From assembly GCF_037975245.1 (NCBI RefSeq), contig NC_092583.1:7888764-7952763 (forward strand): DNA of 64,000 nt. Direction: 5' to 3'. Positions within the stretch are counted from its first letter, which is position 1, and every line of letters begins with the position of its first letter. The DNA comes from Apostichopus japonicus (Eukaryota; Echinodermata; Holothuroidea; Aspidochirotida; Stichopodidae). The notes under the pieces were generated by a model. It saw nothing but the letters and a program-made list of their open reading frames with translations. It did no database searches and was not told the origin of the DNA. Made by a program: the position numbers and the translations under genes. Shown piece by piece: positions 36,862 to 49,326 of this stretch.

Positions 36862-37771
36862 GTAAGAAATTGCACTTTAGTTAACACTTACGGTAAAACT
36901 ATATTCAGTAGATACACGTAAAGCTATTTCAGCCATTATGTTGATGCTCTATTCCATATATATCCACATCTGGTACCGGTGTGTGCTCTGTGTAATATAT
37001 TTGGCGCCTTTGCGCTGGCTACAGCCAGCTTCTTATTAAAGAATTAAAGGAAAATTATTTAAAGAAGTCACATCAAACATTTTACTTAACTAATTGTTTA
37101 CATTGTTAAACATAAGCTGTTGGTTTTCAGTAGTAGCTTTACTAGAATGTTGACCACGTAAACCATTTTAATCCTGGAACCATCGCTGTGTCCTTGTCCA
37201 TCCCATTTCCTTCACTTCAGCATTACTTTCACACTGTTCAATCATGCAAAGTTTGATTGGCGTTGCAAAGCTCCTGATTTATATGACAGAGGGAGGACTT
37301 TCCTGTTTAAATGCACATGTGGTACCTTCGAATGTGAAGGGGTGAACGCTGCAAGACGGATTAAAGTATAGTATCATTGTAGTGAACTGTCCATAAAAAA
37401 AACCATGATCATATCCCAGTCCTTATCAACCTCATTAATCCCTCCATATTACTCCTTTTGTAGGAAATATATATATTACTTACACATTTTAGAGTCTAAC
37501 CTCAATGGTTGATGGTAAAATAACAATGATAAGATAAGATAGGATAAGATAAACTTTATTAAACCCCACAAAGGGTAATTGAATGCTCGTATAAAACAAG
37601 TATTTATGTTTTGACATTTGTATTGACACCAGACGTAAACTCCCTTGTCGAAACTTAAATGCAAGCGAGTCAGTAAGTTATTAGTATCAAACGGTTCAAT
37701 GAAGTACACTTCTGTAAGGTTAGTTAACGTTATTTTCTCTTCTTTTTTCTGTATTTTCTATCAACATAAAG

Positions 37772-37777
37772 AACCGG
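37772..37777 (+). CDS. Microexon 45 (6 nt, AACCGG)
   Basis: The flanks are tctatcaacataaag and GTAAGACATTTT. In phase 1 it reads Glu, Pro. Confidence 0.62.
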
Positions 37778-38245
37778 GTAAGACATTTTATCTCAAGTTG
37801 AAGACGTACAATTAAAATGCATATTAAGTAGCAATGTATATACAGACATTTACATGAAGTGGTCGAGAAAATGCTGCAAAAATTAAAATTTTAAATTTAG
37901 TCAATGGACAGACAAACAGAGGAAACCCATATGTCTACGAAAGCCCATAAGTGCCATTCGAAATATATATATAAATTAATTCGAATACATTTTAAATTCG
38001 TTTCGTACGAATAAATCATTCATTACAACGAATTAAAATTGGTTTCGAGTGACATTAATAACCAGTAATGATAACAAAATGAACTTCCTATAACTTTAAC
38101 GGGTGAAAAAATAGTAGTAAATGACATGTATTTAATGAATGTACATACTATGGTGTCGCAAGCTGGGAGTATTGTTGTATGAAGTATACTTCTGTAACGC
38201 CAGGTTACGTTATTTTATATTATTCTCCTGTTGGTTCTATAAAAG

Positions 38246-38251
38246 CTTCGG
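38246..38251 (+). CDS. Microexon 46 (6 nt, CTTCGG), donor altered by a transposon end
   Basis: The acceptor is ggttctataaaag. The donor now reads GTAACA because a 2.25-kb inverted-repeat element begins at the fifth intron base, replacing the usual G with C. In phase 1 it reads Ala, Ser. It may now be spliced poorly. Confidence 0.5.
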
Positions 38252-38255
38252 GTAA

Positions 38256-40507
38256 CACTGTGTTCACATGGGATAGCGCGCCCTTTATTAGATCAACGAG
38301 CGCGTTATCAGCAAGCGGTTAAACAAGAGCGGCAACGCTTCAGCAAAAATTCAGCTAAGATTCTATTTGAGAAATTTGTTTTGATAGGCAATATTTCTGA
38401 GCAGCTTATCTATTTACTTGTTCTAATTATATAAGAAATACGCTAGATAACGGTGTCCGTTCTGTTCCTCCCATCTCATTTCCCCTTGCCTTATGCCCCT
38501 TCTTAGCAGACATAGTTCGTTACAATGTTGAAAGTTGTAAATATTTATTTTAGAAAAAAAAGAAATACCGATAACTGTATTTCCTTTATTTTTGAAGTGA
38601 GCAATGATAAAGTGTTGAAACATCAACAGTCTGTAATTACCTCTAAATAAAATGCAGGGCTGCCTGTTATACATGTGAGATATCATGCAAAAATTGTATT
38701 TATATGAGTCTGCAGATACTGTTGACCCTTTGATGAATTTTGACCTTCACAAATATCAATACATTTATCATCAACGTAATACGTTGTCATGGAACGGGAG
38801 ACTTGTCGATGTTATATTTCCTTAGCTATAGTGGTCACAATAATATCAAGTGGTTTGTCCAACTCAGAATTGGTAACCTACATGTTTCCGTATTTGAAAT
38901 AAGGTAGGCACAATGTTTTCACTGATTTATCCTGTTGAATTCAGATGACTATTGAACACCAATAAAACCAAAAAAAGTCCCTGTCTATATGGGAAACCAA
39001 CATGCCAAGTATAAGGGTTGCCAATCGGACACACTTTTAGAGATATGGGTGTTACAAGAAGGCAGTGCCCACACACATACCAAAGATATGCACAGAGCCG
39101 TGTTTATACGGCTCAGCAAATACGGTACATACTCACACATGCTATCATGAGTTCATCGGTTTGGATTGTCATTGATTCTATACTGTTACAAATGTATTAT
39201 GTACAATAGATCGTTGTACTTATTACTAGGGATAAGCTATGCCTTATTTCAAAAGCAAAGAACCAACAGTATATACACTTCGCTGTTTTCATTTTTTTAA
39301 TAATAGAACGAAAACTTAAAAGTATTCCTCTGCTACTTCTGCTAAAATGTTGTGGATTTCATGTTTGATGCATCTCATTAAAACGTCGATTCAGTTACAT
39401 GTCTTTTCTAAGCTTCCGTACTAACCTGTTTTTTTTTTCCATTACTGTGCACTAAGGCTACGCTTATATATAGATTAGTTAGATTAGTTAAATGGTGAGA
39501 ATACAAAGGAATAACGTTGTTTGCCGGTTTTAGACTATGCACTTTGGTCCTCCATGGTCAAGCGAATAAAGGTTGTTTTTTGGGGGGAAAAATTAGGGCT
39601 CAACATCCAAGTGTAGTTCTAAGACCAAACTAGACCGGGATCTTCACGGATGCTTCATTAGTAACATAACGGTTTTAGAACACCATAGTTAATCACAGAT
39701 GGGAGTTTAATTTCTTAATGTCTCTTAGTTCCAAATGTAATGTACAAGCAAGTATCGTCATTTTACACTATATTTTAAGTCGTGCTAAGACACTCTTTTG
39801 TGACAAGGAAATTGTATAACATTTTAGATAACTCGGATACTAAAGTACCAGTGTTTGATACTATTGTACTCTTTTCGCTTTGTCCTTAATCTTCAATAAT
39901 TTGACCAATTAGAGAACTGACGGAGTGAAAAAAAAAAAATTTTTGATTGAAGCAAATTATCACACTCTGAATCATCCTTTCTGGACATGTTAATGTTGAA
40001 AATATATCAATTTCTCTCATAACTTAGTTCTGCGCTTTCCCCAGTTAAATTATATGTAGGATGAGCTTGGAGTCATTAGGTTGCGGGAGGGGTAAAGGCA
40101 CATAGGTTGTCCATCCTGGGGAGGGGCCTAACGGGAGCGATCCTTGGGTAGTAGGGTGTATATGCAAAAGGGTGCTATCATCTTTGGTATTCTAACTACG
40201 TCATTCTTGGTTCAAGGTTTTGTATTGTTTAGTACAAAACAATTTAAAAAATTCGGACTGGGAAAGTTCCTCCTGCTCCCCCTGCTCCTGTTAGGCTACA
40301 TAGTAAGGTACATCAGGGATTCCGAGAAGGATAATATATATACCATCTAATTTTTGAAGGAAAAGAGAGGCATCAATCGTTAATAGTACGAGATATCACA
40401 AGATGCACAATACATGATAAAGTGCCGTGTGCGATGTAACCTTGCGTTTTTTTTTATTTTATTTATTTTTTTTATGACGAGCGCGTTTATCCCATATGAA
40501 CACAGTG
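38256..40507. mobile_element. 2.25-kb inverted-repeat DNA element inside a splice donor region
   Basis: The termini CACTGTGTTCACATGGGATA and its inverted partner (complement CACTGTGTTCATATGGGATA) differ at one of 20 positions, followed by related GCGCG-rich subterminal sequence. It starts four bases into the intron of microexon 46. Cassette-like sequence resumes after it (tttgatggttcattttaactt). No transposase frame is recognised and no clear target duplication is seen. The CACTG end resembles CMC-type elements, but assignment is open. Confidence 0.72.
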
Positions 40508-41420
40508 TTTGATGGTTCATTTTAACTTGAATACCTACAGTTTAATTTAAGCAATAATTAAATATACAGACTATAGTACATGAAGTGATATCACACTTGA
40601 TGGAGTTTAATTGATGCTTCAGAAAGGAAAACGTGAAACTAAGTCAATGTACAGCCAAACGGTGAAAAAATCTTCATGAAATGAAGAGATGCCCGTCTTT
40701 GGAATATCAAACTTGCGAAGTAATGAGTAAAATGTTTCTAATTATTTAATGAATAATTAACAATACAATACTTATTAAAAAAGGCGCATATTTAAAAATA
40801 GAGTAACAAAGTTGGTGCTTAACGACAGAGTCAGCATACTCTCTTATTCAGATTGAACAGGGTTCGGCTCGTAACATAATCAGACTGCGTTTGGTAATAA
40901 AAGTCGTATCCACTTTAATATCAGTATAGTAAAAGAGTAAGTAAATTGGAATGTCTCTTGTGTCAAGTGGACAGACGAATATGAAACTTTAGTCCAAATC
41001 CAATGTGTTGTTGTGATACACTCCACTGATGTGTTTCAATCGCCGTTAAACACAAAATCAACTTCTCGCAACTGTAGCGAGTGATAAAAATTGTAAACAA
41101 AGGAATTCTCTTAAGACTAACCACTGAATAAAAATGGTGTATGAATTATGGGTTCCCAAACAATGATGCATACATCTCTGAAAATTACTGATGTTATCGC
41201 GTAAGTTCACTGCGTCGACGGATATGCATCAACGTTACGCAATACTTTGTATTGAATGAATCGTTGTTGAATGAATGGATAATTGATGTAGCTGTATTTA
41301 TAACAGTCTACTCTGATCTCGCATGTTGATTACCTTATAAAAGAGATTTTTTGTATGAAGTACAGAGTAATGTCCTTATTTTACGTTATCCTATTTTCCT
41401 ATGTTTGTTCCCCATAAAAG

Positions 41421-41421
41421 A
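41421..41421 (+). pseudogene. Cassette with a one-base 'exon' (collapsed microexon)
   Basis: In a recognisable cassette the acceptor ccccataaaag is followed by a single A and then GTAAGATACT. The 6-nt exon appears to have been deleted. A 1-nt exon would shift the frame, so this copy is probably silent. Confidence 0.4.
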
Positions 41422-42442
41422 GTAAGATACTATGATAAAAATGTAGCAGAAGCTACATATACGGACTCGTACATGAAGTGAAGACACCATCCGTGGAGTT
41501 CGTGATCCCAACACAATAGTTACACATTAATTTAATGAACATTCTAACGCTGAAAATCTTTGCATGAGATGAAAGTATTTTTAATATGTTAATCAATTTA
41601 AACCTACTCAACCAACTTGCGAAATTACAATGTATATGATTTTGCAACGAAATATAAAATGTACAAAACAAATCATACAGGGCGCAGGTGTACAAATAAG
41701 TTAGAAATAATTCAGACTCATAGGCTGCGGAAGACGGAAGATTGAAAGGGGTGATGCGCATCATGGAAATTAAGGTTCCATTATGTGCCACCACCATTAC
41801 GTAAACGTCACAATTTTACAGTCACTGAACACAAATACTGTGATTACTTCTTCATCTGTCGGTGCCCACAAGTCAGAATTCCTTGATATGATGATTTTGA
41901 TGATTTATTTGTTTCAACACACAGTAACACATAGTGATATGGGCCTTAAACGTTTAGTTGTTATCTTCTGTATATCCCACGATGCACATGAGTGATACAA
42001 TAAACTTTCCTATGATGTAACGGATACGCAAAGTTGTTAAACAAGAAAGAATTGCTCTTTTAACGTTACAGCCGTAACAGAATGTTGGGCAAATTGGTAA
42101 TGATTGGCAGATGGGTAAGAATGGTGAGGAAATAGCTGACAACAGACAAAATCAGGTTCCAAACGATAATGTATACACATCTGATTGCAATTACATGGGT
42201 TCACGACAACGGCGTATATCCACCGATGTCACTTAATGCTTTGAAATATGGAGAGATGTTTGATATGACTATATTCATAACAGTATACTCTGATCCCGTA
42301 TTAGTCCCGAGTAGCATAACAAGAAAAATTGTTGTAACATAACGAAATATACACTCCATGAAAACGCTTTAGTAAACTCGGTTACTTCATTTCATCTTAG
42401 TTATATAAGTCTTCGTTTTGCTTTCTTTTATGTATTCCGTAG

Positions 42443-42454
42443 CAATAACCGACT
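42443..42454 (+). CDS. Microexon 47 (12 nt, CAATAACCGACT), last one seen
   Basis: The flanks are gtattccgtag and GTAAGTTTAT. In phase 1 it reads Ala, Ile, Thr, Asp. The following intron no longer carries cassette sequence. Confidence 0.5.
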
Positions 42455-43890
42455 GTAAGTTTATCATATTCTGTATTCTTTATTCACAAAGCTCAAGGCG
42501 GGAGCTTCGATCACTGATATTTATTTTATAAAAACCAAATTAGACTAGATTGAGCAGGATATTATTAAAAATTAAAAGTCATAACGTTAGGGCATTTTGC
42601 CACATTTCCGTCACAATACATTCATTGACACTGTCAGCGGTTATAAAGAGGATTTCTTTATAGCATGCAATTAGAAATCTGATACCACCTATCCTATTGT
42701 ATACCAGACCATGTAACAGTGTTTTAATGACTCGTTTGGGGAACAATTATGCCAAATCTGATCTATTTTCTACTTCGTTAATATGTTTACTTTCCATCTG
42801 GCTGTTGATGCGGGAGTTTGGTCAATAACACCTCCAGCCCGTTGGAACGTCTGAATTTTGCCTCCACATGGGCAGTTTACATGCCGTATTTTTGCCAAAG
42901 TTATTTTGCTTAAAAATATGTTTTATTGGCACGCTATAGCTAGGAAAGTGGTGTGAATACGTATTCGACCTGCAATGGTCGTAAGTAGACCTCAGGCTTT
43001 AAACTTGGCATATATAGCTTCTTAACACCATTAGGCTCTTTGTGTAAACACTTTGTGGAAATATGTTCAGGTCTACAGTGTAGTTAATCATACAGCGTTC
43101 ACACAAAGACCCTCATACCAGAAGAAAATATGTGGCAGGCGTTGCAGACTAATTGGTAAAAAGAGGTCATTTTACGACCAAAGCAGGTCGATTACGTAAT
43201 CTCAAAAAACTTTTCAATGACAGCTTGCTGTAGTCAGGGGTCTATACAGCATACCTTTAAGTTAAATAGGAAATTATGGGATGATGGATTCGAGCTGCAA
43301 TGGTGATATTATTATCTTTGTTTTTATTATTATTGTCATTATTTTGGGAGATGGGCACCATGAATGCATGTAAGTTGTATACGAGGACCCACAGACGGAG
43401 GTTAGCAGGGTAACATAGAAAGAATATACGAATTTGCAAGCGAATAATTTACTCTGATTTTTTTGCTTATATTTGTTACTATCTATACTTAAAACTTCAT
43501 TTCTAATTAGTAGAATTACTGTTTTCAACAAAGTGAAACATCTACTGACTTATTTTGTTTGTCCTTCCCCACTCATTCTCACATCCTGACCCTCCGACAT
43601 CGCACTCTCTTTTAGTGTTAGTTGAGCATAAATGTTCGTAATCAGTGCAACTTTTGTTTTATATCTTTCACTTTAGTTTGGTAGAAGTGACAGACCAAAA
43701 CAGCCTGCTTGACTCTGAATTACAATCACTAGTGCATACAGCATCGAATCGGAACTTGGATTTAACTTTCAATAATCGAGATTATTATGATATATTTATA
43801 AGAATATATATAAGCGGGTAGGGGTGGAGGAGGAGATAGTGATGGTTATAGGGTTAAATGTAAATATGAAACGGGTGTTATTGTTATGAA
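42455..43890. other. Tract after the last microexon; no confirmed gene
   Basis: The sequence is AT-rich without cassette boxes. One acceptor-like site (ttcactttag at 43667-43676) followed in phase 1 by TT TGG TAG could be a terminal exon, but I see no AATAAA after it. Confidence 0.3.
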
Positions 43891-43894
43891 AGGT

Positions 43895-44377
43895 ACGAAG
43901 ATTAAGATTAAGATTGAGATTGAGATCGAGATCGAGATTGAGATTGAGATTGAGACTGAGATTGAGATTGAGGTTGAAATTGACATTGAGATTGAGATTT
44001 AGATTGAGAATGAGATTCATATTGAGATTTAGATTGAGATTGAGATTTAGATTTAGTTTGGGATTAAGATTGAGATTGAAATTGACATTGAGATTGAGAT
44101 GAAGATTGAGATTGAGATTAATATTTAGATTTAGATTTAGATTGAGATTTAGATTTAGATTGAGATTGAGATTGAGATTGAGATTTAGATTTAGATTTAA
44201 TTTGAGGTTAAGATTGAGATTAAGATTGAGGTTGAAATTGACATTGAGATTGTGATTGTGATTAAGATTGAGATTGAGATTTAGATTTAGATCGAGATTG
44301 AGATTTAGCTTGAGATTGTGATTGAGATTGAGACTGAGACTGAGACTGAGATTGAGATTGAGATTGAGAATGAGATT
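43895..44377. repeat. (GAGATT)n hexamer array
   Basis: Nearly 480 bases of imperfect GAGATT/TAGATT hexamers. The LNLNLN and RLRLRL frames are artefacts. Confidence 0.97.
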
Positions 44378-44628
44378 GATTAATGGTTTATGGTTAATGG
44401 TTACTGATTACTGATTACTGGTTACTGATTGCTGGTTACTGTTTACTGGTTGATGTTTGATGGCTGATGGTTGATATCTACTGATTACTGATAACTGATT
44501 ACTGATAACTGATTACTGATAACTGATTACTGATTAGTGATTAATGATTAAAGATTAATGATTAATGATAGCTGATTACTGATTACTGATAAATGATTAA
44601 TGATTACTGATTACTGATTAATGATTAA
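44378..44628. repeat. Seven-base array (GATTACT/GATTAAT), left arm
   Basis: Imperfect 7-bp repeats such as tgattac and tgattaa. The same repeat resumes on the far side of the THAP element at 46006. Confidence 0.9.
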
Positions 44629-46005
44629 AGAGGTCATGAAGTGGTGGGTTTTCATATCTTGCAATGGTTTATCTACATTACTACAACACCATCCATGTAC
44701 AACTTTCCGTAAATGCGGCTTCAAACGCCAGAAATTTGCTGTCAAAGTATTCCCAAGAGACCTCTCGGGCTGCCACTCGTAAAAAAAATCAAAGCTGCCC
44801 ACCACAGTTCATCTGACGTCATCAAAGGAACCATTTCAGCCAAAACCGACTCCCGCTGTTTACCGATACGGCGTTGTACAATTTACTACATGTTACCACA
44901 ACACTTTTCTCATCAATTGAAAATGTCTTCTCCCGAAACTTCAGAATCCGAGGAAAGGGACTTCACCTCTCAGGACATTCGTAAGCTTTGAAATTATTTT
45001 CTTGAGGAAGAAGAGGAAATAGTTTTCGAGGGTGATGAAGATATTGGTGTTTTATCCTATCAATTGAGCCCCTTGCAGAAGAATTGTAATACGTTCCCGA
45101 TGGCCGAGACGCGTCGCTGCCGATCGAAGTACACGAGCAGAACGGTTGGACTACCCTGAACCAAAACTGGTCGGTTGAACATAAACAAATTCACCATTAT
45201 TAAGACCATCATATGAATAAATTATCTCGAATGTCAATGATCCTGCTACTTAACTTCGTAGCGAAGCCGTAGAATTTTGTCATTTACAGTGCAAGAAAGA
45301 TGTGACATTCTGTACAGTGCAAGTGCAACCCTATAGTACCAGTAGTGGTAACATGGGGTCTAGACCTAACTTATATACGTTGTATAACAGGCTAGCCCGT
45401 GTAACTGTATCATCCAACTGTTACGTAAAATCATAACACAACGCCAGTTTTACCCCAAAAAAACTTTCAGATTTTGTATTAATTGTTCTAAATCCAACTG
45501 GCTTTAAGTTTTTTGCAAGGCTATGGTCAAGTAATTTGGCAATTGTATAGGCCTACAGCCACTAGTAACATTGTGTATGTGTAGTGTTTTGAACGAGTCG
45601 TGTTCAAATTCTTCGATTTCTATCATCTTTTGGAAAAGCGTGGAGCAACCTGCAACCACATATCGGCTCGGCCAATTTAACAGTTACGAGAGATAAATTT
45701 ACGTAAAAACAAAACTCCAAACACCGAATTTCAAATACTACGGAGCACTGCAACAGTGTAATGTTGTGTGTTCTCAGACGTTTAAGAAAGTAATCATATA
45801 GTCCCGGAAGTGAGCTGAGTTCCTCGACTGACGTCGCGCAGCGTAACCGTAAATACAATCGTTCATTCCTCGAGGATGCAGGCTTCGTGTGAACATGAAG
45901 CTATTTCGGTAATAGCTCCATGGTTTCACACAAATTGGGTATAATTGGAAACCTACGAGTGTACAAAATACGATGATAAAGAAAAAATTCCATTTCATAA
46001 CCTCT
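44629..46005 (-). mobile_element. THAP-bearing inverted-repeat element, copy 1
   Basis: The termini AGAGGTCATGAAGTGG and CCATTTCATAACCTCT are inverted repeats. The whole 1.38-kb body matches copy 2 at 61594-63061 in opposite orientation. TTAA precedes the left end; the right end reads TTCA, so the duplication is decayed or absent. A THAP remnant lies near 45.6 kb on the minus strand. It is inserted in a 7-bp repeat array. Confidence 0.78.
45604..45700 (-). pseudogene. THAP-domain remnant in copy 1
   Basis: The minus strand reads HAFPKDDRNRRI, matching the FPKD signature segment of THAP zinc-finger domains and the better-preserved version in copy 2. Upstream residues are eroded and a stop replaces the expected Trp. 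Confidence 0.55.
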
Positions 46006-46250
46006 TTCATGATTAATAATTAGTGATTAGTGATTAATGATTAATGATTGATGATTAATGATTAATGATTCATGATTAATGATTAATGATTACTGATTAC
46101 TGATTAATGGTTCATGATTAATGATTACATATTACTGATTACTGATTAATGATTACCGATTAATGATTAATGTTTAATGATTAATGATTGGTGATTGATG
46201 ATTGGTGATTACTGATTGATGATTGATGATTGATTATTAATGATTAATGA
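46006..46250. repeat. Seven-base array (GATTAAT), right arm
   Basis: Continues the repeat found at 44378-44628. Confidence 0.9.
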
Positions 46251-46894
46251 TTTTTAAATTTTCACCGTAGTTATTTGTGTTATTTCATTAGTCTAATAAA
46301 CTAGGCATCATAAATAACAATTAATGTCTCCTTTTGTTCTTGTAAAATTTTCTTTTGGATACAAGAAATTGCAAAAACTGTGTAGGGGGAACGAGTTTTG
46401 CTAGAGGAGGGGAGCATCCGTCAGCGTAATAGTTTGCACTGAACAATGTGAAAAGTGCCTATAGCATATAGCATAAGTGGATATATTCCTACAAAATGTG
46501 GACATATTCCTTAAAAATGTGGACTCCAAGCATCGCGAAACTGAAGAGCCGAAGAGCTATTTATAATACGCAAGATTGTTAAATATTAATGATACACACT
46601 CTTGTTTAAGTCGTAAGAAGGATTCGTGTTCCGTCGTTCTGTGACATGGTACAAGGGTAAGTACAAATTAATTTACTTTACTGTTAGAGTGTACATTAAC
46701 TTATATATTTTATGTTGACTTGTAAAATATCAGTTTGCTTTCCTTTTCTTCTCTTCATAATTCTGATTATGAATTCTGATTCTAATTATTGATTTCTTGT
46801 AGCTTTTTATAGTGAAAAGTAAAAAAACCGGAAGAAATTAAGTTACGTTTTAGGGCCAAAGGCTATGGTAATTATGAATGATCTGCAGAACAGG

Positions 46895-47225
46895 GTAGAT
46901 ATTAATGATGTAGTCTGGAGTAAACATTAAAGATACTCATACAGAGGTCAAAATGAAAGACACATTTCCTGTGATTACAGATGATACATAGGCTAGAGTA
47001 AACATTATTGATTCAGTATGGGGTAAATACTGATGATATACGGACTAGGGAAATATTAATGATATAGTCCAAGGTAAAACTTTATGCAACTGTTACCCAA
47101 ATTAATATTGGAGAAATAGTGACTGTAAATATTAATTGATATGCAGGATGGGCTAAATTTAGGATAAAAAACTGAGGTGAACATTTATCTTACGCAGCCT
47201 TGAGTGAATATTAATAATGCACATT
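46895..47225. repeat. Degenerate ~45-bp tandem repeat
   Basis: Loose copies of a motif like aatattaatgatatagtcyrgggtaaa recur from 46900 to 47220. No coding signal is visible. Confidence 0.45.
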
Positions 47226-48345
47226 TAAGTTGGATTAATATCACTTATAAAAAGCTAGAAGTTTATATAACAATAATAAAATAATTACAAATAATTAATG
47301 TAGATGATGCACCCCAATGGAAACCGTTTCAAAATTTAATTTAGCTTTTTTTTTTAATTTAGCAATTAAGATCATAACTACTTGAATTGTCATTATTGGA
47401 GATCTCACAGCTAATTAGAGGCTTGGTGATATCTGAAATAATTATTCAAAATATCTCAACTAAACGTCCACATATCTTTAAATTAATTCCAGATATCTGA
47501 AACTGAGTTATCAGTTTGTACATAATTTATAGGCATACAACCCTTGTGTTTTAGAATTTATTTAGAAATTATAATTTACCAAAGGATTTTTCCATAAATA
47601 TTTGTCATATATGCCAAGAGAAAATTTAAATTCCTAAAGAAAAGCGCATGACATAATTCACTTCTGACATTCCATAAAGTTTCATATCCTTTCTTAAATC
47701 ACTCTGGATAAATTTTGAAATCAAGTGTACGCCGATGGTATCAACAGGGAGCTGCCACTGGAGTTGCGGCTCCCTGACATAAAGCACCCTAACTTCTTGG
47801 TAGGTTTTGAGTTTAGTTCACTACAAACAATAATTTTATCTTGATCTTTACGTTTTGCCCATCACTTTTTCTTCAAACCTGACACAAAGTATCTACGAGC
47901 ACAACCTCTCGATTAGAGCTACTTTTATAGACATAATTCATAGTCTAAATATGCCCCAAAAGCACCGTTTTACATCCAAATGTTTATTTTTTTCTGGCCG
48001 GATGCGTACCCCTTACCCCGAAACCCTAAACTAGACAGTCTCCTCTCCCCCTCTCCGCATTCTTATCATAAATTCCCCCTTTTTTTAAGCAAACTGGACA
48101 ATGCGTAAAAGCAGAGAAACGGAATCATTCAAGGCGTGCTTCATTAGTGGAACAAGCTACTAATTTAAATCTCAACGAAAATGGTTCTATAATATACCAC
48201 GGTGAATCTTTGCTTTGAACCAACTGTTGGGTTATACACTGTCTTGTTCGACTACGCTCTCTCCGTCAGTTTACTACGTATCCATGTACCGCGTATAGTT
48301 TAATTGTTTGTATATCTTCCTATACCTAGACGTTGTTACCACACC
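47226..48345. other. AT-rich tract without recognised feature
   Basis: No open frame, splice cassette or repeat that I recognise. Confidence 0.3.
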
Positions 48346-48800
48346 ACAATTAGAGTAGTATACATCCGCTCGAAAAGTTGACCATTGTCGGAAAATGGAA
48401 CTAAAATTACTTAATGTAAAGCTTGCTTTCAAGCATATTATCAGTTACCATCATTGTTTTTCTGCCTTACGTGAAAGAGCATAATTTAAAGCACAGATTG
48501 TGTGAAAATAGGGAGGATTGAAGGTAACATTAACCATATTTAGAAATTCTTTGGTTTAATGTTGATATTACTCCGAGCAACAGATGGAAGAGTTGAGGTT
48601 TAGTATGCCAAACTTGCAACTCCTCTAGCTCAAAATCTAAACAGTTAAGATAAGTACCATTACAGGCCAATATCTCAGCTATCGTGCATGTGGTTGGTAG
48701 GATATCCCAGTTTAAAACTTCTGTCAATGCTTTGGCGAGTTTTGAAAGTGATGAGTTTCGTATGTAAGTCAATGGAACAATTCATTGTTGTGCAACATTT
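48346..48800 (+). repeat. Dispersed repeat, copy 1
   Basis: Diverged direct copy of 57664-58090. Shared anchors include accacaatta, catccgctcgaaa, aatgttgatattact and gtaagtcaatggaacaatt. Class unknown. Confidence 0.7.
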
Positions 48801-48960
48801 GTTGATCAGTCACTGGTTTATGAAGGTTGTACACAAGAACTGCTGCGACAATCGTTGCCTTACGCTATTTGGTGATTGTATGAATTCATTGTAAAATATG
48901 TACGCTATGCAGTCATCACATGATCAATCTAATGTCCCGTTTTTAACCATACATTGCAAG

Positions 48961-49326
48961 CATTGCATGAACCCGATATATCCGGTGTTTGATAGAACTA
49001 AAGGTAATGACGCGAAGTCCAAATATCAAAGATCAAAAACAGAAGCCACACCTAACTATGCCATTGATACTGACAAACAGTCAAAACAGTACAAAAAGCA
49101 ACTACGCCAAACTAAAGCTACTCCAGCAGGAACTTACGAAGAGGTTGACGAAAGTAGGCGACATCAAATGAGGCTGTGACGTCACACCTACATGTCGATT
49201 ACAAATCAATTTGATAATGAGGCTACTAACAGAGCAGAGTACAACAAGCTAAATGCGAACTAAGGGAGCAATTCATATGATTCACTAAACAGGAATTTCT
49301 CAACCTGTAATCATCGATGCTAATAA
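48961..49326 (+). pseudogene. Receptor-tail-like exon with in-frame stops
   Basis: After an acceptor-like site (acattgcaag, ending 48960) one frame reads a charged, Lys/Thr/Gln-rich segment with several tyrosine motifs: YAID, YEEV, then past a TGA at 49177 YMSI and YNKL, and past a TAA YDSL. Such spaced Tyr-x-x-hydrophobic motifs are typical of cytoplasmic tails of signalling receptors. That the frame keeps coding character across two stops suggests a recently dead exon; alternatively the gene ends at the TGA. I cannot name the family, and no transmembrane segment is visible directly upstream. Confidence 0.4.

Noticed and set aside
40162-40350. Small hydrophobic frame starting MQKGAIIFGILTTSF inside the 2.25-kb element
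   Set aside because: Looks mildly protein-like, but there is no relative, no transposase feature and no sister copy to test conservation.
43796-44102. LNLNLN and RLRLRL reading frames
   Set aside because: Translations of the GAGATT hexamer array.
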